Shown here: positions 46,406 through 56,651 of the stretch, piece by piece
Position numbering within the stretch: the stretch's first letter is position 1
How the letters are laid out: the number at the start of each line of letters is the position of its first letter
DNA from: Sipunculus nudus
Taxonomy: Eukaryota; Annelida; Sipuncula; Golfingiida; Sipunculidae
Reading direction: 5' to 3'
NCBI GenBank assembly: GCA_026874595.1
Contig: CM049308.1
Location: forward strand, 46,321,327-46,385,326
Length of the DNA: 64,000 nucleotides
Notes under the pieces: model-generated
Database searches by the model: none
What the model was told of the DNA's origin: nothing
Seen by the model: the letters and a program-made list of their open reading frames with translations, nothing else
Made by a program: the position numbers and the translations under genes

Positions 46406-47740
46406 TTACTATAAAATGACATCAATCATGTCAGTGTTTCAGCTGTAATTACATCTAGTGTCCCAAAACCTGGTGTGTTTATTGATCACAAGTGGATGCC
46501 ATATAGACAGATCCAATCGTGACGTCACAGAAACTAGGTCACTGACCAGGTGGTGCTCTCTGTAAGGCAAAACATGGGCTGCAGCAGGCACTGGACAAGC
46601 TATTTACACTACAATACCAGTCTGAGTTACTCTTAATTTTTCTCACCGTTTAGTGTCATTTTGCAGATCAAACACCATAAACATGTCATTCCGGTGTTCC
46701 TACAATTAAATAGTCATTTTAACTCCAGGAGGCCTTCCCTGTATACATTTAAATTTGCAGCTGACAATCTCACCTGGTGTTCAGCATCCTTGCATTTAGT
46801 CATGGCTAATCAAGAGGTCAGAGGTTTTTACATTTAGGTTTCACGCTTCATTCTATATATTTGTAATATTCTTTCCTACCACAAGTGCAGTTCCATTTGT
46901 GTGACGTAGATGGACAATTTATTCACTTAATAGGCAGTAGAAATGTTAGACTTCCTTGTCCAGACCTAAACCTCCCTGTTGGCAGGAGTAAACGTTTGTA
47001 CCGAAAAGGGAGTACAGCCTTCACTTTGGTAGATCATTTTCCATACAAATCACATTTCAGAGTTGTTTTCCTAAATATAAAATCTTTATATATTTAGAAT
47101 AAATTTGTCTTTAGACCTGTCTATCAGCTGATCCAAGTTGAGAATTTCCATGGAAACGTTATCTGATGACATAATTACTCATTTTCCTAAGTTAATTTGA
47201 GACTGTAATAATCTTTAACAGATATACCTCCTTCACTTAGTATTCAATAAAATTTTTATCAATAGTTTCTTATTCTTGTAATAATAATGATAATATTTTT
47301 ATAATTATTATGATTATAATTAATAATATTATAATAATAATAATTATTATTATTTTTATTACTATTATTATTATTATTAATATCATTAATAATAAATCAT
47401 AATAATAATTGTTAATAATATGAATATCATTAATATCAAAACTACTGTATTTTTTACAGTTATAATCAGTTTTACTTTATTTCAATTTTAATTAATTTAT
47501 ATTCTAATCATACGCTACACATTTTTAACCACAATTTAACATAAAAACTTACACAAAACAATGGCTTTCTCTTTCAAACAAACACAAACTGTTGCATTTA
47601 TCTACTACTACACCTAAATAATTATTTAACTGATTACAATAATACATCAAAGAAACTATTCTTTACATTGTTTTACATTAACTATTCTGGTAATTAATAT
47701 CATAATAACAATAATAATTAGAATATAACCTAAATTTGCA
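46406..47740. other. C-type fragment and unassigned AT-rich sequence
   Basis: 46406-46508 is the start of a C core (ACTATAAAATGACATCAATC). The rest is unassigned. A degenerate (AAT)n-rich stretch covers about 47270-47460. The 70-codon frame at 46885-47097 has no recognisable family. Confidence 0.45.
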
Positions 47741-47783
47741 AGGTTATAACAGCTGAGCGCCGTGACCCATAGGTCCCTTGTTT
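47741..47783 (+). mobile_element. B-type 3' terminus
   Basis: AACAGCTGAGCGCCGTGACC, CATAGGTCCCTTGTTT without the usual 3' module in front, so the body it belongs to is a different or rearranged element. Confidence 0.55.
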
Positions 47784-47808
47784 GTTATTTTATCGAATAT
47801 TTTTCTAT

Positions 47809-48375
47809 TTTTAGCTCAGCTGACTTAAGTCATCTGAGCTATAGTGATCACTCTTTGTCAATATCCATCTGTCTGTCTGTCCGTCAGTCTGTCCCTTCAC
47901 CAGGCACAAATCATAACCGCTGGACCTAGAATCTTGTAACTTAACATTCTGAGAGGTTATTATGAAAAGTTAAAAAAATCTGTGTCTTTGGAAATCTGAA
48001 ATTAGGTCTCTGTTACCCATATCCTTCAAGCTATAGGACTCCGAAGTATCCCTCAGAATAATGGAAAATTTGATACAAAAGCTGAAGTATCTGAACAACT
48101 AATGCAGAGATCACCATGATTCGTTGCATGGATATTGACCAATAAGTGTTTTTATTAGTTTCTGCAGACTGGTGGAGCCACCTGTATTTGTTTTTAAAGT
48201 TTACGCACTTTTTCTCTATTTTTGTGAAATATAAATACAGACACAATCTTGACCTGTTGGTTAATCTGTTTGATGCTTCAGTTGAATGGGTATATACTAC
48301 CATTCAGATGATAAAATTTCCTTTTCAAATCTCTTCCCAGTCAGCTGAGTGTCATGACCCATGGGTCACTTGTTT
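47809..48375 (+). mobile_element. A-family element, minimal complete copy (~567 bp)
   Basis: A 5' hairpin (AGCTCAGCTGACTTAAGTCA...), a GTCTGTCTGTCCGTC tract, essentially one core unit with GGTGGAGCCACC near 48171, and the 3' end GTCAGCTGAGTGTCATGACC, CATGGGTCACTTGTTT (palindrome TGACCCATGGGTCA at 48355-48368). This is the shortest copy with both ends here. Confidence 0.75.
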
Positions 48376-49083
48376 AATTATAAAATGACAACAACTATGT
48401 CAGTTTCTCAGCTTTGATTACATCTTGTGTCCCAAAACCTGGTGTGTTTATTAGTGGTTGCCCTATAGTAATCACCCTGTCTGTTTGTCTGTCTGTCCAT
48501 ACGTCCATCCACAAATATTTTTCCTGATTATAACTCCTGGTTGGACTGACACATATATTTCAAACTTGACTTACATATGGCCCACCACTAAAGCAAGAAC
48601 CTAAATGATATTAGGGTTGTAAGGTTTAAGGTCAAGGTCACAGGACTCACTTATTTAAAAAGATTATGGCTGCATTTTAAGCCTAGCTTTTCATCCCAAA
48701 CTTTCCATCTTGTGCATTAAGTTGACTTGCCAGTATGGGGAGAGCATGAATAAATTTGGGGTCACAAGGTCAAAGGTTGAGGTCACAGGTGCCATGTGTT
48801 CACAAATTAGTTTCAAGATGATAACAACAGTTTAGTTTGACAAATTGGTTTAAGATTTAACTTATGTATGGCTTACCACTAAAGTAAGAACCATGTCGAT
48901 TTTGGGGTCCAGTGGTCAAAGGTCAAGGTCACAGGACCCATTTATTTAATAAGAATGCAAATGCATTTGAAGCCAAACTTTTCATGGCAGTAGATGTCAA
49001 AGGACTCATTCTGAAAAATTTCCTAAAAAATATCCTTACAGACAAATTCAGCTGAGCATCAAGACCTATGGGTCCCTAGTTTA
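48376..49083 (+). mobile_element. C repeat, copy 2
   Basis: Follows the A element directly: AATTATAAAATGACAACAAC, then AGGTCAAGGTCACAGG-type clusters. The terminus is CAGCTGAGCATCAAGACCTA, TGGGTCCCTAGTTT (49050-49083). It lacks its own 5' hairpin. Confidence 0.6.
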
Positions 49084-50633
49084 AAAATTTGATATGTGAT
49101 TCACCTTAATAATACCTATTAAAAACAGTCTGTTCTAGGCTCAAATCTGTTTTATTAAGGCTTAAACCAATAAATTACACATTAAAATACAATGTAAATT
49201 ATTGTAAATCTGAAACTTTAAAGCTGTTTTTCTTCCGTTTCTACTTTTCTGTAAAATCTCTGCACATCTAAGAGAGTTTTTATGCTATTTACTTCAAATT
49301 TTCAGAATTAACTGATAATAAGTGGATCTACACCTAGAGTGAAATAATGTTTGTACCTGAAAGCCAAAAAAAAATGGCCTACAGTTGTTTTAGTACAAAA
49401 TTTTGTGCATTACAGGAAGACCGCCACAAAAAAAGTACATCTTTGACTATATGTCTTTTAAATTCACTAAATTGTAACAAAAAATCATAAAACAAATGTT
49501 AAGCACTTAAAAACAACACAGACATTATGTCTTGGTGATCAACATTGTTTAGAGAGTAATTACCTTTCTATTTTGTTTATGCCTACATACAAAACAGATT
49601 CCACATGAACTTAAGCTTCCTTCATGCTTAACTAAATTGAAATCCTGATATCATTTCTTTAAGAAAAATCCAAATAATGAACTCCAAACACAGTTGAACC
49701 TTTCGGAAATAACTAGATACCCTGGAAAATTTAACATTTACTCATTAAAAAACCTGAACATCATTATTTTACAAAACTACTTTTAGATCTGTCTTTAACT
49801 GCAGTGTTACAAAAGTTTAAGATTATTTAAGGTGCTTAAATTAAGAATATATTTTATTGTAAGCATAACATATTATATACCCCAAAAAAACTTATGTAAT
49901 GAGCATTTGGCTCACATCTTTGCATGAACCCTAATATGCTTTGTAAAGCAAAGAGGAATCAAAGTAAATTGAACCATTACTTAAAGTTTGGTAAAAATGT
50001 ACAGCATTACATAGATTTAAGATTAAATGAAGAGCCTGCTACAGATAAGTGTAGAATCCATACCTTGATACATCAGTCATAGCTTATTGCTATGAGCATT
50101 TATGCAGTGGAAAAGAAAAAGCAATACTTTTAATGTATTCTGAATAACAATGACATTACAATATTTAGTTTTTCAAATTACAAAAACAGGACAGCCTTGC
50201 CTTGTGTGGTATATGGATGCACAACTAAGTCCAGATGTTGGTCTATTAATCAGTCTTAAACCAGCTCAAGACGTGCATCTTTAAATTTTAGGTCTATAGT
50301 GTGCAGCTAAATGAAGACTCTTGAGTCTTCTCTAACTTTATTTGTTATTCTACCATCTTATTAGGACCATACGAGATTCCGCGAGATTGCATAGCTATCC
50401 CATGAGTCAATGTGTAGTTGACCTAGTTTTAAGTCAGATCAGATAATTACAGCTTGGGAAGATTTCACGTTTGTTTTTGCAAAAATAATCACCTTAAAGT
50501 TCCAGTATTGCATGCACGCGGTACAATAGTTTGGGAAGGAACCACTAACAAATAATTGATCGGTTTCGTTCATGCGTGCATGGGAACCTGAACATAACTG
50601 CTTAGCAATTATGGCCAGCTGCCTTCCACCATA
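49084..50633. other. AT-rich intronic sequence, possible left end of the DIRS-like element
   Basis: No gene or known repeat in 49084-50300. A short inverted pair CATGCACGC (50511-50519) / GCGTGCATG (50574-50582) precedes the gag frame. It could belong to a terminal repeat, but the element boundary was not resolved. Confidence 0.35.
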
Positions 50634-52073
50634 TTGTCCAAGATGGACAAACTGACAAAGACAGACAAGCAAAATGAATTGTCTGGGGAATGTAGCCCTC
50701 TAAAAGGCATAACATCTCTTGCCAAACCTTACGACAGCAACGCCACAAGAAATAAACAGAAAGCATGTGCTTCTGCAAGCAACAAGTGCTATGAAAAACA
50801 AACATGTGACTTCACGGGTGATTGGCCAGGCCAGCGAAATGGTGGCCAAGATGGCATACAACATACCCAAAACAAATTATCTGTGAACAATTCTGGAAGC
50901 TTCGCTACCAGTGACAAAGGGGAAAAACCGAGATGTGACAGCCACAGGCGTGAGAAAGAAAAAGCGAGTAAAGCTCACTCCCATCATGCCTCGGGCTCCG
51001 CTTTGGGTATTTCAAGAAACTCGAGTAACAGCATGCAACAGTCAAGCATGAAAGACGATATTAACGCTCTCCGTCAACAGGTCAGTAATTTGGCAGATAT
51101 GGTGTAAGGGCCTATGCCAGTACTGCATGATTTGACTGAATTTAAACGCAGTTTTGGAGTTAATGAGGCAGAACAGGTTATGGAAGAAGGTGAACTGCAT
51201 GACTAATGCCCAGATATTGAGATGGATAATGATGACGGAGAGATTCACCAAGCTGTGGAACACAGTGCGGTAGACCCTGGTGATAGTTAAGCCTCAGGTT
51301 CCAGCCACAGCTCAAATTTCAGCCAGGTGCTGGAGGAAATAGCAAACGACATAAAGAAAATGGAAAACTCTGGGCCCCCAGTGCTAGACAAACTTGCAGA
51401 TATACTCAATAGCATATCTCAGAATGGAATGGATGAGGAGAAGAAAGCAGCAAGAGCCAAACAGTTCCCAAGACCAATTAACTTTCAAGTTATGTCACCT
51501 GCAAAAATAAACTCAGAAATCTTGTCTGAACTCAAAACAGTAACCAAAAACAGAGATTTGGGATTTAAAAAAATGCTGGCAAAGCTGTTCAGTTGATTAA
51601 CACCTTTTGTGGAGGTGACAAACAAACTGCTTCATTCTCTCCAGAATAAATCCGGGGAAGAATCTACACTGAAGGCAGAAACTCTTCTCCCAGGACTGAC
51701 AAGTGGGCTGGCATTGATAACATCAGTGGCTCATGACCTCAACATGAAGAGAAGGGAACTTATAAAGCCAGAACTAAACACACAATTGATGAAAACTCTA
51801 GCAGCACCCAGTAATCCAGTTACACAACACCTATTTGGGGATGAACTGAGCAAAACTGTGAAAGACCTGTCAGAGACATTTTCAACCATATGCTAACAAC
51901 TGGGGAAAAGGTCCGCATTCAATCAGCAAAGGCTCTTTTTTGGGCCTAAGTCATGGCATAACCCAGCACAGAAAGAATGTTGCCAGCAACAATTACAAGA
52001 ACAGGCCAGGACTTAACAGCCAGTTCCAGTTCAAAAGGCCAGGTCAGGAGACCTTTACCAACAACAGAAAATA
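50634..52073 (+). pseudogene. DIRS-like gag (ORF1) remnant
   Basis: One frame can be followed from ATG 50634 to about 52000, interrupted by in-frame stops at 51105-51107, near 51204, near 51288, near 51594 and at 51894-51896. The N-terminal 157 residues are hydrophilic, Lys/Ser/Asn-rich and end in a coiled-coil-like DDINALRQQVSNLADMV. Further parts read VLDKLADILNSISQNGMDEE and ETLLPGLTSGLALITSVAHD, the helical nucleocapsid-like style of DIRS ORF1. No zinc knuckle is seen. Product role (RNP packaging) is inferred from position. Confidence 0.7.
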
Positions 52074-52129
52074 GACACTGTGAGTACAGGTCATTTGTAT
52101 ACCATCCCTAAGTTTGTGGCTCCCACAGG

Positions 52130-53865
52130 TGAACATAAAATAGGAGGAAACATTAAAAAGTCATTCCCAGAATGGAAAAAAACTCTTCTGATCAAAACTT
52201 TTTAACATGTGAAAGGATGTACCATAGAATTGCCCATTCAGAGCTTTGAGCCAAAATTGATACAGTTTAATGAAAAAGTGGAAATTATTGTAAATTCAGA
52301 GGTTCATACTATTGGCTAAAGGGGTGATTATTGAAAGTAATGAACAACCAGGACAATTCATGTCAACAATCTTCTTAAGACCAAAGAAAGATAGCACTTT
52401 TTCGAACAATACTCAATTTGAAAAAATTAAATTTTTACATTGCATATCATCACTTTAAAATGGATACAATTCAGACTTGTGTCAGTCTCATGAACCCTTG
52501 TTGTTACATGGCTTCATTGGATTTGCATGATGCATACTACTCTGTGCCAATACACCCTGATTATCAAAAGTATTTGAAATTCAGATGAAATAGAAAACTA
52601 TACAATTACACAGCCTTACCAAATGGACTTTCCTGCGCTCCTCTTTATTTCACAGCTGAAGAAACCTGTCCTGGCAGCATTAAGACAAAGGGTCACATAG
52701 ACTCTTTATATTTAGATGACCTGTATATACAAGCCTGTACTTATGATGAATGCAAGACTTAGCATAGAAGAAACTGTAACTTAATTCACTTGACATGAAT
52801 GTTACAGTCAATGCAACAAAACAGAATAATATCAAATTATTAGGTGAACAGGTGCTACAAAAACACAGTCAAAATGATTGTACTATTCAGGACATAGCAC
52901 AGCTTAAGGAAACCATGGTATCATGTCTGCCAGGGGTGGAATATGGTGAATTACATTACTGAAGCTTAGAACTTAATAAAGTTGAAGCCCTAAAACTCAG
53001 CAAAGGGAATTTTGATGCTTGCATTACACTCGCAGAACAATCAATTGAAAATATTAAATGGTGGTATGATATTTGCCAATATTCAAGAAAAATATCTCAT
53101 GGGAACCCGTGCAACACTGTAAGCACAGATGCAATCCTAGCTGGATGGGGGGCTGTAATGGGTAAACATTCCACTGGGGGGCGCTGGCTGAACTCTGAAT
53201 GCACAGAACACATTAATGTTTTAAGCGGCCTTCCTGGGATTAAAAGCTTTATGCAGTCAGGTACACCATATACACCTACTCCTACAGTTGGATAATTCAA
53301 CTGCAGTTGCTTACTTAAAAAATATGGGCAGCACTCATTCAATCCAGTGCAATAACATCACCCAGCAGATTTGGAATTGGTGCATAACAAAAAACATTTG
53401 GCTTAGTATCTCACATATTCTAGGGATAGAGAATACCGGGCAGACTCTGAATCTCGTAAGTTTAACCATAGGACAGAATGGACCATAGATAATAAAGTCT
53501 TCTGTAACATAAGCAAGCACTTTGGAGTACCAGACATAGATCTGTTTGCTTCTAGAGTTAACCATCAGGTTGAGACTTATTTTTCATGGAAAGCAGATCC
53601 CTGCTTCAAAGGAACAGATGCTATTTTACATGACTGGTGGACTTATAATCTCTGCTTTGCTTTTCCTCCCTTCAGTGTAATTCAACCAGTTCTCCAAAAA
53701 GTGATACAAAACCAGGTGGACATCATGTTGGTGATCCCAGATTGGCCGAAACAATCATGGTACCTGCAGTTCCTACAGCTGGTAGTAGAGAGCCCAGTGC
53801 TACTTCCCAGGAGACAAGATCTGCTACATCTGACACACAACACAATTCAGGTCCACCCCCTCTAG
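52130..53865 (+). pseudogene. DIRS-like reverse transcriptase/RNase H remnant
   Basis: RT motif A LDLHDAYYSVP is at 52517-52549. LPNGLSCAPLYF is at 52616-52651 and the catalytic YLDD at 52709-52720, in one frame. There is a nonsense codon at 52586-52588, and an out-of-frame patch between the last two motifs shows compensating frameshifts. RNase H pieces follow: TDAILAGWGAVMG (Asp codon 53128-53130) and LDNSTAVAYLKNMGS (Asp codon 53291-53293). The connecting domain follows with GVPDIDLFASRV and LCFAFPPFSVIQPV, ending at a stop near 53865. The upstream RT finger region is badly scrambled. Confidence 0.82.
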
Positions 53866-53899
53866 TGAAAAATGCGACTTGCAGCTTGTCACTTGTCAG

Positions 53900-54372
53900 G
53901 TAGAGCTTACAACGGAAAGGAATATCAGGCAGAACTCATCAGGAACATCAGAACAGTAAATCATCATACATGTGTTCATGGCGCACAGGGACTCAGAAAC
54001 AATTAAAAACTTACATCACAAAATGGACTAAGTTTTGCGATTTAAGACATTTCGATCCAATACAACCAAATATACCAGAAGTATTGGAATTTTTAACTTT
54101 CTTGTACGATTCAGGCTTAAAGTACAGCGCAATCAATACCCCTGGCTCAGTATAAGCATGTTTTGTAACAAAAGATGGCCAATTAACACTAGGGATGCAC
54201 CCATTACTAAAAAGATTTCTCAAGGCAGTTTTTCAGACATGGCCGGCCCTGCCAAGGTACCAGGACACCTGGAATGTGGACACTATCTTCGAGTACATGA
54301 AAAAACTAATGCCTCTAGAGGAACTTATCTTAAAACAATTAACATTAAAACTAGTTATGTCTCTTTTTCAAG
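53900..54372 (+). pseudogene. DIRS-like tyrosine recombinase, N-terminal part only
   Basis: The readable frame carries SWRTGTQKQLKTYITKW, NIPEVLEFLTFLYDSGLKYS, a nonsense codon near 54153, then HPLLKRFLKAVFQTWPALPR and LILKQLTLKLVMSLFQV. This is the core-binding (SAM-like) domain of DIRS recombinases. The catalytic half, with the first Arg expected almost immediately downstream and then His-X-X-Arg and Tyr, is absent. The sequence changes to an E-type repeat at about 54370. Confidence 0.8.
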
Positions 54373-54830
54373 TTAGTTCGAATGGTTCCAGTTTGGACAT
54401 TTTTGGCTGAGTTACAGGAGGTTGGACTTAGTCATCTGTCCAAAAGAGCACACTAAAATTAAAATCTCAGGGATGGCTAGAGCTATACTCACCAAATTTT
54501 ATACCAATGTTTGTCACATATGTCATATCTGATTTTGAGGTATTGGTGGCCCTACCTACATTGATGTGTTTTTTACAAGTGACTCTTCCAGCTTATACAC
54601 TGATTTATGATGAAACTGTTAAGCTGATTGGTTTAAACTTTACAAGAATTATTCTATGGTAGGGTTCTGCCAGTTTTATAAGAATAGATTGGGTAAATAC
54701 AGTTTTAAAAAAGCATTGTAGCCAATTTAAAAAGGCTTTCTGTATTTGAAAACAGATTTGACAACATCCTGAGTTTTAGCAGCCAAGTCAAGAGGTCACT
54801 CAGTACAAACAGGTGGGGTCCAGACATCAC
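54371..54830 (+). mobile_element. E-type fragment after the DIRS-like element
   Basis: CAAGTTAGTTCGAATGGTTC, GGCTGAGTTACAGGAGGTTG and ATATGTCATATCTGATTTTG match the E fragment at 29139-29310. Confidence 0.55.
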
Positions 54831-54846
54831 CATGGCAACTGACCTG

Positions 54847-54950
54847 GCTCGGGGGGGGGGGGGGGGGGGGGGGGGGGTGTCAAGACCATGTGTCTAGATG
54901 TCTAGACACAGTGTCTAGATGTCTAAACACAATGTTTAGATGCAGAAATC
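54847..54950. repeat. Poly-G tract and TGTCTAGA repeats
   Basis: A run of about 28 G is followed by several near-palindromic TGTCTAGATGTCTAGACACA-type repeats (54888-54945). The homopolymer length is likely imprecise in any assembly. Confidence 0.8.
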
Positions 54951-55012
54951 CCAGATTATTGGAACTATATCTTTCAACTGTTTGAAAAAACTTGGTTTGC
55001 ATTTTAAGCGAA

Positions 55013-56036
55013 TCGGGTTTATCATCAGGTCACATGTGAACTGCTGCGCCCTCATTTTTGGTTGACCTCTGACCTTTCCTCGCTGCCATAACATAAACCC
55101 GCATATCTTGGTAACTGTTTGACCGATCAGGCTAAAAATTTTGCACAAATGTGGCCCTTTGATAGCTTTATAACATACACTAAAAATGGTGGCACCACCT
55201 GCAAAGTCCATCTGTTCATATGCCTAGTGATAATATCACTCATATCTCAGCAGTGGTTTGACTTATCCACCAGAAATTTTGCAGGTTTATACATCCTGGA
55301 CAGCTTTCTCTATTTATGCAGTTGGCGCCACCTACATTCACGTTTACTCTGCAGATATCCCAGCTCATATCTCGGGAACCATTTGACCGATTTTGCAAAA
55401 ATTTTGCATGTGTATAGATCTCACATAATTCTTCATCATAGGCAAAAATAGTGGTGCCACCTGCAACCACTTATGCACAGCGTCCATTTGTTCATCTGCC
55501 TTGGGATAAAATCACTCATATCTCGGCAGTGGTTTGACTTATCCACCTGAAATTTTGCAGGTTTATACATCCTGGACAGGTTTCTCGATTTTATGACAGG
55601 TGGCCACACCTACATTCAGGTTTACTCTGCAGACATCCACGTTCATATCTTGGGAACCCTTTGACCGATTGGGCCAAAATTTGCATGTGTATAGATCTTA
55701 CATAGATCTTCATCATAGGGAAAACTGGTGGTGCCACCTGCAACCATTTATGCACAGCGTCCATCTGTTCATCTGCCTTGGGATAAAATAACTCATATCT
55801 CAGAAGTGGTTTGACTTGTCCACCTGAAATTTTGCAGGTTTATACATCCTAAACAATTTTCTCGATTTTATGACAGGTGGCACCAGCTACATTTAATTTT
55901 AAGCTGCAGACATTCATGCTAATATGCAACACACCTCACTCTATTCCCCTTGCCACTTAATCCATGCCTCACTTCACCCTACCCACTCTGATTTCTGTTG
56001 ATACACATAGTCACTTGTTGACTACCCATATTCTAG
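55013..56036 (+). mobile_element. Helitron H1, 5'-truncated copy
   Basis: Starts with the conserved GGTCACATGTGAACTGCTGC and DR1 TGACCTCTGACCT (55063-55075), followed by units of about 260-300 bp. It ends at the Helitron 3' terminus ACTACCCATATTCTAG (CTAG at 56033-56036) followed by T. Confidence 0.75.
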
Positions 56037-56651
56037 TTTTAAAATGTCCTAAGTCAGAAACTTGCAGGTCCGAAATGTCCGTTTTGCTGAAATTATAAAG
56101 ACTAAGGTAGATATGCAGGACTTAAAAGGATCATTATTAAATTTTAAAAATAAACCTCCATTCATACTCCCAGACCTGCACAGGTTCGCATTAGGCCTGT
56201 AGGCCTTGTTTCTTATATTTATCAGAAGTATTCTCATATATTTCCTATATACATGCCATAAATTAAGACTGTTAAGAGTAATTGTATCCGCCAAAATTAT
56301 AATTTCACATTTTGTTCAGCAACGAGCAGTTACAACAGAGACCCCTCCCCCACCCACCCCTCAATACACAGGACTAATAAGCAAGATGAATCTTATAATT
56401 TTAACGTTAAATAAATTCTTTTTGTTGAGACTTGGACAATTTTGATTTTTTTTTAAAAGAAAAAATTGTTCAGGAATTTAATCCTAATATTCAAATGAGA
56501 TAGATTTAAGATAGATTTAACAAGATTTAAGAAGATATAAATACTTTGTAGCATTTCATTCATATCTCTTAAAGTTGGCCGAGCCTAGGTGTAAATAACA
56601 CTGTTAAACTTAAATTTAAAATCAGGAATATTGGTCAAACTTTGTGGGATT
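56037..56651. other. Intronic sequence with short element termini
   Basis: Contains a terminus TTAGGCCTGTAGGCCTTGTTT (about 56192-56212) and an isolated H1 5' end (TCCGCCAAAATTATAATTTC at 56287). The remainder is AT-rich and unassigned. Confidence 0.45.

Larger units (their letters stand above)
50634..54372 (+). mobile_element. DIRS-like tyrosine-recombinase retrotransposon, decayed and 3'-truncated
   Basis: In order: gag-like region, reverse transcriptase with LDLHDAYYSVP and YLDD, RNase H, a C-terminal connecting domain (IDLFASRVN, FAFPPFS), and the N-terminal part of a tyrosine recombinase. This order and the wording are characteristic of DIRS-type elements, which integrate by recombinase rather than DDE integrase. 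Nonsense codons and frameshifts make it inactive. It stops just where the recombinase catalytic core should begin, at the join with an E-type repeat (about 54370). It lies in the sense orientation in kinase intron 3. Confidence 0.85.

Noticed and set aside
17524-48303. Many minus-strand frames with the phrase MGNRDLIS in A arrays
   Set aside because: They repeat with the 340-bp unit, break at unit joins and differ by indels. They are translations of the tandem repeat, not a protein family.
13772-49083. Reading the A, B and C elements as TIR transposons because their ends share AGCTCAGCTGACT in inverted form
   Set aside because: The inverted motif is subterminal at the 3' end, where a further palindrome and TTGTTT follow. 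No target duplication was seen at the clean nested junctions. A Helentron-like reading fits better, though no Rep/Hel protein is present to prove it.
50439-50805. Minus-strand frames antisense to the DIRS-like gag start
   Set aside because: The sense frame continues in the expected element order. The antisense frames are shadows.
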